Below, piece by piece: positions 7,861 to 14,529 of a DNA stretch of 25,718 bases. Origin of the DNA: SZUA-254 sp031379665 (GTDB lineage: Bacteria; Bacteroidota; Ignavibacteria; UBA10030; SZUA-254); contig JANNFI010000098.1 of the NCBI GenBank assembly GCA_031379665.1, positions 1 to 25,718 of the forward strand, written 5' to 3'. The notes beneath the pieces are model-generated. The model did not search any database. It saw only the letters and a list, made by a program, of their open reading frames with translations, and was not told where the DNA came from. A program made the translations under genes and the position numbers. Position 1 is the stretch's first letter; each line of letters opens with the position of its first letter.

Positions 7861-7916
7861 TCAATTGAAAATCACCTGAAATTCACTTGAAAATTCACTT
7901 GAAAATCATTCGAAAT
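7861..7916. repeat. Degenerate 10-12 bp tandem repeat at the hprK 3' end
   Basis: On the plus strand five consecutive units read TCAATTGAAAAT, CACCTGAAAT, TCACTTGAAAAT, TCACTTGAAAAT and CATTCGAAAT. Two adjacent units are identical. The last unit overlaps the hprK stop and final codons; the rest is intergenic and upstream of the M23 promoter. Confidence 0.7.
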
Positions 7917-8919
7917 CGTGTTCGAAGTAATCAATGGCGCGATCGTCCATTTGACGCGATTTCTTCGAGATCACCTTGTCCAGGCGCTTGGTGAATTCCT
8001 TCGCGGCGTCATACCCATAGTGCTTTAATAAATAGTTTAGGGCGATGACCTCACAAATCACTGTAACGTTTTTCCCCGGGAAAATGGGCAATTCCACGCT
8101 GGGGATGGCCACCTCCATCAGGGCGGTCGTATTGTCGTCGAGGCCGGTGCGGGTATATTCCTGGTTTTCGTTCCAGTCCATCAATTCGACGATCACCTCC
8201 ACCCGCTTCTGGAAGCGGATGGCCCGGATTCCGAACATGCTCCGGACGTCGATGAGCCCCAACCCGCGGATCTCCATGAAGTGCTTCACCAGCTCCGATC
8301 CCGCCCCCATCAGGATCCCCTCACCCTTCCGGGTGACCATCACGACGTCATCCGCCACCAGGCGGTGGCCGCGCTCGATCAGGTCTAGCGCGATTTCGCT
8401 CTTCCCGATGCCCGATCGGCCGGTCAGGAGGAGTCCCACGCCATAGACGTCGACGAAGGACGCGTGGATTGAGCACTGCGGCGAAAACTGGTCATCCAGA
8501 AAATCGCCAAGAAAATAGATGAGTTTCGTGGTCTCCAGGGGACTCCGGAAGAGGGGGACGCCCTTGCGGGTGGCGAACGAAATAAAGTCGTCGTCAACCG
8601 GATTGTCGCTCGTGACCACGATACAGGGCATGTCGAACTCGAAGATCCGCTCGAGGGCTTCCACGCGACCGGCGGCAGTCAGCTGCTCGAGATAGCGCAT
8701 CTCGGTATTGCCGAAGATCTGGACCCTGTCGAACCGGAAGAGCTGGACATAGCCGGCGAGAGCCAGCCCGGGACGATGGACGTTCTTGTCCCGGATCTCC
8801 TTCGGGAATCCGGTGTCCCCCGCCATGGATACCAGCCGGAGTCGGTCCTTGTTCGACTCGAACAGGAACCCGACGGTGATGCTCTCTTTCTTATTCTCCT
8901 TGACCTGCCGCTGCGCCAT
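7906..8919 (-). CDS. hprK: HPr kinase/phosphorylase
   Basis: HprK/P phosphorylates and dephosphorylates the regulatory Ser of HPr-type proteins, linking metabolism to control of transport or transcription. The 337-aa protein has the N-terminal HprK domain (about 10-130), a His in SIHASFVD at about 152, the P-loop TGRSGIGKS (about 166-174), VADD, and the family signature EIRGLGLIDVRSMFG near residue 216. All key residues look intact. A TTG at 8925 is also in frame, but GGGG lies 7 nt before the ATG at 8919, so I chose the ATG. It begins 2 nt after hpf. The hpf-hprK pairing recalls the proteobacterial hpf-ptsN arrangement. No other PTS gene is in the window. Confidence 0.96.
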   Translation of the reverse strand: MAQRQVKENKKESITVGFLFESNKDRLRLVSMAGDTGFPKEIRDKNVHRPGLALAGYVQLFRFDRVQIFGNTEMRYLEQLTAAGRVEALERIFEFDMPCIVVTSDNPVDDDFISFATRKGVPLFRSPLETTKLIYFLGDFLDDQFSPQCSIHASFVDVYGVGLLLTGRSGIGKSEIALDLIERGHRLVADDVVMVTRKGEGILMGAGSELVKHFMEIRGLGLIDVRSMFGIRAIRFQKRVEVIVELMDWNENQEYTRTGLDDNTTALMEVAIPSVELPIFPGKNVTVICEVIALNYLLKHYGYDAAKEFTKRLDKVISKKSRQMDDRAIDYFEHDFE

Positions 8920-8921
8920 CG

Positions 8922-9275
8922 TCAATCCCCGTGTTCATCGGATACGGCATCTTCCTTCACCTTCCGGAGCGTCTTCTTGTCCTTCACCCGCACCCGGGAC
9001 TTGTACTTCGAGAGCTGCCTCTCCAGTTTTTGGAGGGCGAGGTCGATCGATTTGATGAAATCCTCCGACTGTTCGCGGGCGGTAAGGACGTTTCCGTGAA
9101 CGTGGATGGTGACCTCCGCCCATTTGACGCTGTTCAACGGCCGCTCGAACCCGAGGACGACGTCACCGCGCACGATGCCGTCATAGTACCTGGGGAGACG
9201 CGATACGGCGTCCGCCGCGTGGGCTTTGAGCGTCGCGTGGGCCTTGAATTTCCTCGCCGTGAAATGAAACTGCAT
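8922..9275 (-). CDS. hpf: Ribosome hibernation promoting factor (short HPF/YfiA type)
   Basis: The 117-aa protein is one HPF/RaiA domain with the expected beta-alpha-beta-beta-beta-alpha pattern; VKWAEVTIHVHGNVLTA and EDFIKSIDLALQKLERQL are typical. Such proteins bind the decoding region of the small subunit and idle ribosomes in starvation or cold. It lacks the long C-terminal dimerisation domain, so it is a short form, with a basic, acidic-ended tail (residues 95-117). The ATG at 9275 has GGA 5 nt upstream. It lies 23 nt after xerC and 2 nt before the hprK ATG, clearly one transcript. Confidence 0.92.
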   Translation of the reverse strand: MQFHFTARKFKAHATLKAHAADAVSRLPRYYDGIVRGDVVLGFERPLNSVKWAEVTIHVHGNVLTAREQSEDFIKSIDLALQKLERQLSKYKSRVRVKDKKTLRKVKEDAVSDEHGD

Positions 9276-9298
9276 GGTGGTCCTCGTCGATTGTTGGA

Positions 9299-10204
9299 CT
9301 ATGCCTTGGGATGCGCCTGATTATAGATACGTTTCAATTTCTCAACGGTTACGTGGGTGTACAGCTGGGTCGTGGCGAGGCTTTCGTGGCCCAGCAACTC
9401 CCTCACGGCCGTCAGGTCCGCCCCGTTGTTCAGGAGGTGTGTCGCAAACGTGTGCCGGAGGACATGGGGGCTCTTCGTGTGGATCTCGGACACCAGGGAG
9501 ATGTATTTCCGCACAATGCGGTAGACCTCCCGACGATTCAGTGCGGACCCCTTCGAGTTCCTGAATACGGGGCTGGCGCCCCGGCCGGTAGCGGCATTCT
9601 TCCTGAGCGCGAGGTAGCGGGTGAGGGCCTCGCGCGCCTTTCCTCCGAGGGGGAGGATGCGGTCCTTGCTCCCCTTGCCCAGCACCTTCACCGTGGACCC
9701 GCCAAGGTCGAGCCCGCCCGCAACGAGACCCGTCAGCTCGCCCACCCTGATGCCGGTCCCGTAGAGCAGTTCGAGGATCGCCCTGTCGCGAAGTCCGTTG
9801 GGTGTGGACGTGTCCGGAAGTTCCATCATCCGCCGCACCGAGGGCTCGTCGAGAAACGACGGCAGCTTCCTTGGCAGCTTTGGAGTGACGACGTTCAGGG
9901 ATGGGTTCGACGCAAGTTTCTTCTTCCGAACGAGGAACCTGAAGAACGATCTGATGGCCGCCAGCTTCCGGGCGATGGACCGTTTCTGGATCCCCCTGTC
10001 GGCCAGTTCGCCCAGGTAGAGCCGTATCGTCAGATGGTCGACGGCAGCGGGATCAGGGTCCGCCGCACCGGTGTGGACCGCCAGGAACCCGGAGAACTGA
10101 TCAAGGTCGAGGGCGTAGGCCGCGACGGTATGCCGGGAGAAAAACTTTTCTGCCGCCAGGTAACCGAGAAACGCGGCGATATGCCCCCCGAAGGACCCTG
10201 GCAT
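9299..10204 (-). CDS. xerC: Tyrosine recombinase XerC/XerD family
   Basis: The 301-aa protein has the SAM-like core-binding domain (1-100) and a tyrosine recombinase catalytic domain. The active-site residues are all present: R153 in GTGIRVGEL, K177 in GKGSKDR, H247 and R250 in HVLRHTF, H273 in LLGHESL and nucleophile Y282. Length and spacing match chromosomal XerC/XerD, which resolve chromosome dimers at dif. XerC versus XerD cannot be decided here. The ATG is 2 nt after the topA stop, so translation is probably coupled. No att site, phage gene or cargo is nearby, so this is the housekeeping enzyme, not an integrase. Confidence 0.93.
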   Translation of the reverse strand: MPGSFGGHIAAFLGYLAAEKFFSRHTVAAYALDLDQFSGFLAVHTGAADPDPAAVDHLTIRLYLGELADRGIQKRSIARKLAAIRSFFRFLVRKKKLASNPSLNVVTPKLPRKLPSFLDEPSVRRMMELPDTSTPNGLRDRAILELLYGTGIRVGELTGLVAGGLDLGGSTVKVLGKGSKDRILPLGGKAREALTRYLALRKNAATGRGASPVFRNSKGSALNRREVYRIVRKYISLVSEIHTKSPHVLRHTFATHLLNNGADLTAVRELLGHESLATTQLYTHVTVEKLKRIYNQAHPKA

Positions 10205-10206
10205 CG

Positions 10207-12528
10207 TTATACGGCCACCGCTTCATCCTTCTCCACCTCGCTCTTGCAGGAGGGACAGCGAAGGTACTCGCCCCGTTTCTGTGAATATTTTTCCACCATG
10301 AAGGGGGAGCCGCACGTCTCGCACGGCGTGGCGGTCGGCTTGTCCCAGGAGGCAAAATCGCATTCCGGGTATTTCGAGCACCCGTAGAACGCTCTCCGGC
10401 GCTTCGTCTTCTTCTCGACGATTTCCCCCGTCTGGCACTTCGAGCACTTGATCCCGGTCGTGATCGGCTTGGTGTTCCGGCATTTCGGGTAGCCCGAGCA
10501 CCCGAGGAACGTCCCGAACTTGCTCGAGCGCACAAGCATGTCACCGCCGCAGAGCTCGCATTTCTGCCCTGTGTGGTGTTGGGTTTTCTCGCGGTCCTCG
10601 GGGAGCGGCATCGCGTTCTTGCACTTGGGGTACCCCGTGCAGGCCATGAAGCGCCCGTTCCGTCCCCACTTGATGATCAGCTTCTTGCCGCAGAGCTCAC
10701 AGGCCTCCTCCGTGAGGGTCTGAAGCGATTTCTTGATCGCCGTGGCGTTGGCGGTGGCCTTGTCCAGCGACTCCTTGAAGGGAATGTAGAAGTCGTCGAG
10801 CACCTTGCGGTATTCGTTCTTTCCGGAGGCAATGGTGTCGAGTTCCTCCTCCATCCGCGCGGTGAAGCGGACGTTGATGATGTGGGGAAAGCTCGCCGCG
10901 AGCAGGGTGGTAACCTGAAGGCCCAGGTCGAGGGCGTAGAGCTTGCGCTCCCGCTGCTCGACGTATTTCCTGTCGATGATCGTCCCGACGATCATCGCGT
11001 ACGTGCTCGGCCTGCCGATCCCGAGCGCCTCGAGCGTCTTCACCAGGGAACTCTCGGTGTATCGCGGGGGCGGGGATGTCTCGTGGCGATGATGCACCAC
11101 GCTCCCCAGGCCGAGGGGGTTGCCGGCGGCCAATCCCGCCGGGATTTTTTCGTCGATCAGCTCGGAATCCTCCTCCTCCCGCGTCGAGTCCGCTTCCGCG
11201 GATTCATCGTAGACGAGGAGAAAGCCCCTGAACGTGTAGATGGATGCGCTCGCCCTGAAGAGGTATTTCCCGCCGGTGACGGTGACCGTGGTGGTCTCCA
11301 TCCGGGCGGCCTCCATCTGCGACGCGATGAAGCGGTTCCAAATCAGCTCGTAGAGGCGGAAGAGGTCCTTTTCGAGGTATTTTTTGACCACCGCGGGGGC
11401 GTACTTGATGGACGTGGGGCGGATCGCTTCGTGGGCGTCCTGGGAGGTCTTCTTCTTCTTATAGACGAAGGGTTGCTTGGGAACATATTCCTTGCCGTAA
11501 TTGCCGGCGATGAACTCCCTCGCGGCGGCGACCGACTCGTCGCCGAGGCGGGTCGAGTCGGTCCTCATGTAGGTGATGAGGCCGACGAGGCCGTCCTCCC
11601 CGATCTCGATGCCCTCGTAGAGTTTCTGGGCGAGCACCATCGTCCGGGATGCGGAGAACCGGAACTTCTTTGACGCCTCCTGCTGCAGGGTGCTGGTGAT
11701 GAACGGCGGGAGGGGATTCCGTTTTGATTCCCGCTTCGTGAGGTCTGAAACAGCGAAGTCCTGGCGGCGGATTTCCTCCAGGTGCTTCAGGGCTTCCTCC
11801 TCGGAGGGGATGTAGGCGTATTGGCCGGGGTTCTTCTTGTTCTGGACCTCCAGGAGGTTGTCCTTCGAGGGCACGAACAGTTCCTTGCCGTCGATCTTCA
11901 TCAGCTTCGCATAGAACGACTCGCGCTTCGCGGTCGCGAATTCGGCGATGACCGACCAGTACGCGGTCGGTTCAAATTCGCGGATTTGCATTTCGCGTTC
12001 GCAGATCAGCTTCAGCGCCACCGACTGGACGCGCCCCGCGGAGAGGCCGTAATAGAGCGTCTTCCAGAGGAACGGGCTGACCTTGTACCCAACGATCCTG
12101 TCCATCACCCTCCGGGCGCGCTGGCTGGACACAAGGTCGGTGTTGACCTTGACGGGGTTCTTCATCGCCTCGGTGACGCCGTGCTCTGTAATTTCGTGGA
12201 ACAGCACGCGGTATATCTTCGGGTTGGCATCGCCGATTTCCTCGGCGATGTCAGCGGCGATCGCCTCTCCCTCACGGTCCGGGTCGGTCGCGATGTAGAT
12301 GCTGTCGACCTTTTTGACGGTGTCCTTCAGGACCCTGACGACCTCTTCCTTCCCCTTGATGACTTCGAGGGTCGGGGCGTACCCGTTTTCGATGTCGACG
12401 CCGAGGCTGCTCTTGGGAAGGTTCTTGATGTGCCCGACCGAGGCGTGGACAGTGTATTCCTTCCCCAGGTACTTGTTGATCGTCTTGGCCTTGGCCGGCG
12501 ATTCAACGATGATCAGAGATTTTGCCAT
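10207..12528 (-). CDS. topA: DNA topoisomerase I
   Basis: Type IA topoisomerase that relaxes negative supercoils. The 773-aa product starts with the TOPRIM domain (MAKSLIIVESPAKAK, E9; TDPDREGE with D82 and D84) and has the active-site Tyr320 in ITYMRTDST. Residues from about 610 to the end carry four C4 zinc ribbons (CELCG, CELCG, CSKC, CETCG, each closed by a later Cys pair) for single-strand DNA binding. The ATG at 12528 has AGGA 4 nt upstream. It lies 60 nt after ybeY with two hairpins in the gap, and xerC begins 2 nt after its stop. It is the largest gene of this run and typical for the family. Confidence 0.98.
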   Translation of the reverse strand: MAKSLIIVESPAKAKTINKYLGKEYTVHASVGHIKNLPKSSLGVDIENGYAPTLEVIKGKEEVVRVLKDTVKKVDSIYIATDPDREGEAIAADIAEEIGDANPKIYRVLFHEITEHGVTEAMKNPVKVNTDLVSSQRARRVMDRIVGYKVSPFLWKTLYYGLSAGRVQSVALKLICEREMQIREFEPTAYWSVIAEFATAKRESFYAKLMKIDGKELFVPSKDNLLEVQNKKNPGQYAYIPSEEEALKHLEEIRRQDFAVSDLTKRESKRNPLPPFITSTLQQEASKKFRFSASRTMVLAQKLYEGIEIGEDGLVGLITYMRTDSTRLGDESVAAAREFIAGNYGKEYVPKQPFVYKKKKTSQDAHEAIRPTSIKYAPAVVKKYLEKDLFRLYELIWNRFIASQMEAARMETTTVTVTGGKYLFRASASIYTFRGFLLVYDESAEADSTREEEDSELIDEKIPAGLAAGNPLGLGSVVHHRHETSPPPRYTESSLVKTLEALGIGRPSTYAMIVGTIIDRKYVEQRERKLYALDLGLQVTTLLAASFPHIINVRFTARMEEELDTIASGKNEYRKVLDDFYIPFKESLDKATANATAIKKSLQTLTEEACELCGKKLIIKWGRNGRFMACTGYPKCKNAMPLPEDREKTQHHTGQKCELCGGDMLVRSSKFGTFLGCSGYPKCRNTKPITTGIKCSKCQTGEIVEKKTKRRRAFYGCSKYPECDFASWDKPTATPCETCGSPFMVEKYSQKRGEYLRCPSCKSEVEKDEAVAV

Positions 12529-12551
12529 TCATTCCTGTGTTGTTCGCCGAT

Positions 12552-12588
12552 GTCGTGTGCACGACCGCGGGGCGGGACACTCCCGCCC
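12552..12588 (-). other. Two consecutive hairpins between ybeY and topA
   Basis: Directly after the ybeY stop the minus strand reads GGGCGGGA, loop GTG, TCCCGCCC (12588-12570), a perfect 8-bp GC stem. A second small hairpin, GTCGT-GCAC-ACGAC (about 12565-12552), follows. There is no T-tract, so these look like RNA processing or stability elements rather than a terminator. Confidence 0.5.
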
Positions 12589-13017
12589 TCAACGCACCTT
12601 CAGCCTGCCCAGGTACTCGTCTTCGCGACCCGCCATCGTCCGGCGGAGGGCGGGCGTCGCGTCGTCGTAACCGAGCAGGTGCAACGAGCCGTGGATCAGG
12701 AGGCGGGCGATCTCATTCCGGTCGGTGACCCCGAATTCCCTGGCCTGCCGCCGCGCCTGGTCCAGATTGATGTAAATTTCACCCTCGATCGGTTTTCCAC
12801 GCCCCGATTCGAGCGGAAACGAAAGTACGTCCGTCGTTGATCGGTGTTTCAACCAGGTCCTGTTGAGCCGTCGCATCACCGTATCACCCGTGAAGACCAC
12901 CTTCAGGAGGGCGTTGATCGCACCCTCACCCCTGAGCACGGCTGCCGCGGTTCTGCGGATCTCCGCGTGATTGATCCGCCGTCCCGGGTGATCGTTGAAG
13001 CTGTCGACCCGGATCAT
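12589..13017 (-). CDS. ybeY: Endoribonuclease YbeY
   Basis: YbeY is a zinc-dependent RNase of the UPF0054 family needed for 16S rRNA 3'-end maturation and ribosome quality control. The 142-aa product contains RSTTDVLSFPL and GEIYINLDQA, then the metal site HGSLHLLGYDD. The first two ligands are His; the third position of the usual H-x3-H-x5-H is Asp, which I recall as normal in Bacteroidota homologues. The ATG at 13017 overlaps the stop of the preceding 154-aa gene as ATGA, so I chose it over an upstream in-frame ATG (13164) whose extra 49 residues lie wholly inside that gene. A strong hairpin starts right after its stop. Confidence 0.93.
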   Translation of the reverse strand: MIRVDSFNDHPGRRINHAEIRRTAAAVLRGEGAINALLKVVFTGDTVMRRLNRTWLKHRSTTDVLSFPLESGRGKPIEGEIYINLDQARRQAREFGVTDRNEIARLLIHGSLHLLGYDDATPALRRTMAGREDEYLGRLKVR

Positions 13018-13478
13018 CCCTTCTTCCGGCCGCGGACCTTCTTCAGCGCGGGCAGAATCGACTCGCTCAGCGACAGGGCAATCCCGGAGAGCATCACTTC
13101 CGGCCCCAGGTTCGTGAAATCGCCCGAGAGGATGTCGCGTTCGACGTTCGCATACAGGGAACACCCGCCCTCCTTCTCGACGATGAGGCCGGCCATCTTC
13201 CCCCCCGCCTCGCCGACGAAGGTCACCTCGCGGAGCATCGGACTCACGACGTACCCGGAGCAGAAATGGAGCTGCAGATGGGAGTTCTGGGTGTAAACAG
13301 TGATGAGGTTCCCCTTCTTCTTCCCGATCGGAATTCCGGGATAGACTTCGAGGGTTAGTTTCCTCGGGTCTGCCGGGTCGCGGAGCTCGAACCGAACGTT
13401 GTTGCCCTTGTGTTTCGGCGTGACGCCGAGGATTTTTCCGATCTTCCTGAAATCCGACGCTGTAAAAACGAACGGCAT
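13014..13478 (-). CDS. Uncharacterised 154-aa protein upstream of ybeY
   Basis: I do not recognise the family. The product is basic, has no signal peptide or membrane segment, and looks like a compact mixed alpha/beta fold: a start MPFVFTASDFRKIGKILG, a strand-rich middle (residues 30-105) with a GKKKGN turn at about 52-57, and an amphipathic helix before a basic tail KKVRGRKKG. Its ATG overlap with ybeY (ATGA) and normal codon use make it a real gene, and coupling suggests a role near RNA or ribosome maturation, which is only guilt by association. The start at 13478 lacks a clear SD and lies 32 nt after the csp terminator with no promoter visible in between. Confidence 0.75.
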   Translation of the reverse strand: MPFVFTASDFRKIGKILGVTPKHKGNNVRFELRDPADPRKLTLEVYPGIPIGKKKGNLITVYTQNSHLQLHFCSGYVVSPMLREVTFVGEAGGKMAGLIVEKEGGCSLYANVERDILSGDFTNLGPEVMLSGIALSLSESILPALKKVRGRKKG

Positions 13479-13510
13479 GGTTGTGGGGTTCCGGTCCTGA
13501 AAATGGTAAT

Positions 13511-13554
13511 AAAAACCCCGAAGGCCGGCCGGTTGACCGGCCTTGCGCTCGGGG
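13511..13554 (-). terminator. Strong rho-independent terminator after the cold-shock gene
   Basis: On the minus strand CCCCG, four unpaired bases, AAGGCCGG, an 8-nt loop, CCGGCCTT and CGGGG lead directly into TTTTT and ATT (13554-13511). The 13 paired positions and U-tract make this the strongest terminator of the window. It separates csp from the 154-aa/ybeY gene pair. Confidence 0.85.
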
Positions 13555-13580
13555 GAATGATCAACGAACTGCGGAAGGGG

Positions 13581-13793
13581 TTATCGTATCACCACGACAT
13601 TTTGTGCTTGCATCCCTTTTTGACCCTCTGTGAGATCGAATTTCACCGACATCCCTTCCTTGAGCGTTCGAAACTCGCGTTCGGACTGGATCGAAGTGTA
13701 ATGGACGAAGACGTCGCCATTCCCCTCTGCCGGAACGATGAACCCGTACCCCTTTTTTCCATCGAACCACTTCACTGTGCCCGTCGCCATCAT
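13581..13793 (-). CDS. Cold-shock domain protein (CspA family)
   Basis: This 70-aa single cold-shock domain has RNP1 KGYGFI (about 14-19) and RNP2 VFVHY (about 28-32), with the GTVKWF start typical of CspA. Such proteins bind single-stranded RNA/DNA, melt RNA hairpins and can act as transcription antiterminators. Two in-frame ATGs (13793 and 13790) share the SD GAGGAGG, 5 and 8 nt away. The gene has its own promoter (13934-13963), a leader of about 135 nt and a strong terminator, so it is a monocistronic unit. Long leaders are characteristic of cold-inducible csp genes; whether this one is cold-induced is inference. Confidence 0.96.
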   Translation of the reverse strand: MMATGTVKWFDGKKGYGFIVPAEGNGDVFVHYTSIQSEREFRTLKEGMSVKFDLTEGQKGMQAQNVVVIR

Positions 13794-13930
13794 ATTGTCC
13801 TCCTCAATACAGAACTTCGCCGGCCCGTGTCACCGGAACTTGGCATCGTTCAAAGATGGTTGAATGTTAGTGATCGTGATAAATTGCGCCTGGTTGTCGA
13901 TCCCCCGTCTGTTGTCCGCTTCGATTCTGT
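13794..13930 (-). promoter_or_regulatory. Long 5' leader of the cold-shock gene
   Basis: The predicted transcript begins near 13927, giving roughly 135 nt of untranslated leader before the csp ATG. CspA-type leaders often act as RNA thermosensors. I found no strong GC hairpin in it by eye, and no obvious cold box. Confidence 0.4.
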
Positions 13931-13933
13931 GTG

Positions 13934-13963
13934 AATATAATATCAGGCTTCCATCAATGTCAA
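13934..13963 (-). promoter_or_regulatory. Candidate promoter of the cold-shock gene
   Basis: Minus strand TTGACA (13958-13963), 18-nt spacer, TATATT (13934-13939). The -35 is consensus and the -10 matches 5 of 6. The local AT-rich stretch stands out from the GC-rich surroundings. Confidence 0.6.
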
Positions 13964-14017
13964 GTCGCCTTTGCGGGAATGGCCCCTTTCACCGCCCTTT
14001 CGAGTGATTTGCCGCGT

Positions 14018-14527
14018 TCAGATTGGGGCGTACGCCCGCGCATACGCTATATAATTGAGCGCCGACTGTCGTATGGTCGCGACCTCCCCTGCCGTCAGGG
14101 CCCGGACCACCTTTGCAGGCGAACCGACAACGAGGACGCCTTCCGGGATCACGTCGCGCATTTTCACCAGCGAGCCGGCGGCGACGAGCGAATTCTTCCC
14201 GACCACGGCTCCGTCGAGCACGATCGCCCCCATACCGATGAGACACTCGTCGGAGATTGTGCAGGCGTGGAGAATCGCGCCATGTCCGACGGTCACGTCT
14301 GAGCCGACGGTGAGGGAATACTGTTTGTGGTCGACGTGCAGGATGCAACCGTCCTGGATGTTGGTGCGTTCGCCGATCGTCACGACGTTGACGTCGCCCC
14401 TGACGACCGCGTTGAACCAGATCCCAGAATCCTTCCCGATGGTGACGTTTCCGATCACCTGCGAACCCCCGGCGAGGAACACGCTCGGGTCGATCGTCGG
14501 GAGCATACCGCGGTAGGGGTGGATCAC
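14018..14527 (-). CDS. Gamma-class carbonic anhydrase family protein
   Basis: The 169-aa product is a left-handed beta-helix built from hexapeptide repeats (about residues 12-140) with a C-terminal helix. Metal-ligand His fit the gamma-carbonic anhydrase/YrdA pattern: H64 in ILHVDH, H82 and H87 in GHGAILH. Family members hydrate CO2 or bind metal without proven activity; the proton-shuttle acidic loop of the archaeal Cam enzyme is absent, as in the CamH/YrdA group. I chose the GTG at 14527, which is 2 nt after the DUF3108 stop and has GGAGG 11 nt upstream. An ATG at 14578 would overlap the neighbour by about 50 nt. It is last in the S41-DUF3108 unit. Confidence 0.88.
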   Translation of the reverse strand: MIHPYRGMLPTIDPSVFLAGGSQVIGNVTIGKDSGIWFNAVVRGDVNVVTIGERTNIQDGCILHVDHKQYSLTVGSDVTVGHGAILHACTISDECLIGMGAIVLDGAVVGKNSLVAAGSLVKMRDVIPEGVLVVGSPAKVVRALTAGEVATIRQSALNYIAYARAYAPI

Positions 14528-14529
14528 GT

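Noticed and set aside
9299..10204. Mobile-element integrase
   Set aside because: The recombinase is embedded in a topA-xerC-hpf-hprK run, with XerC/XerD length and no att repeats, phage genes or tRNA gene nearby.
12552..12588. Terminator after ybeY
   Set aside because: The stem is strong but no T-run follows in either direction, and topA starts within 25 nt, so it is reported as a hairpin instead.
14026..14037. Perfect 12-bp palindrome GGGCGTACGCCC
   Set aside because: It lies in the last codons of the gamma-carbonic anhydrase gene and is expected by chance in GC-rich coding sequence; no T-tract or promoter follows.
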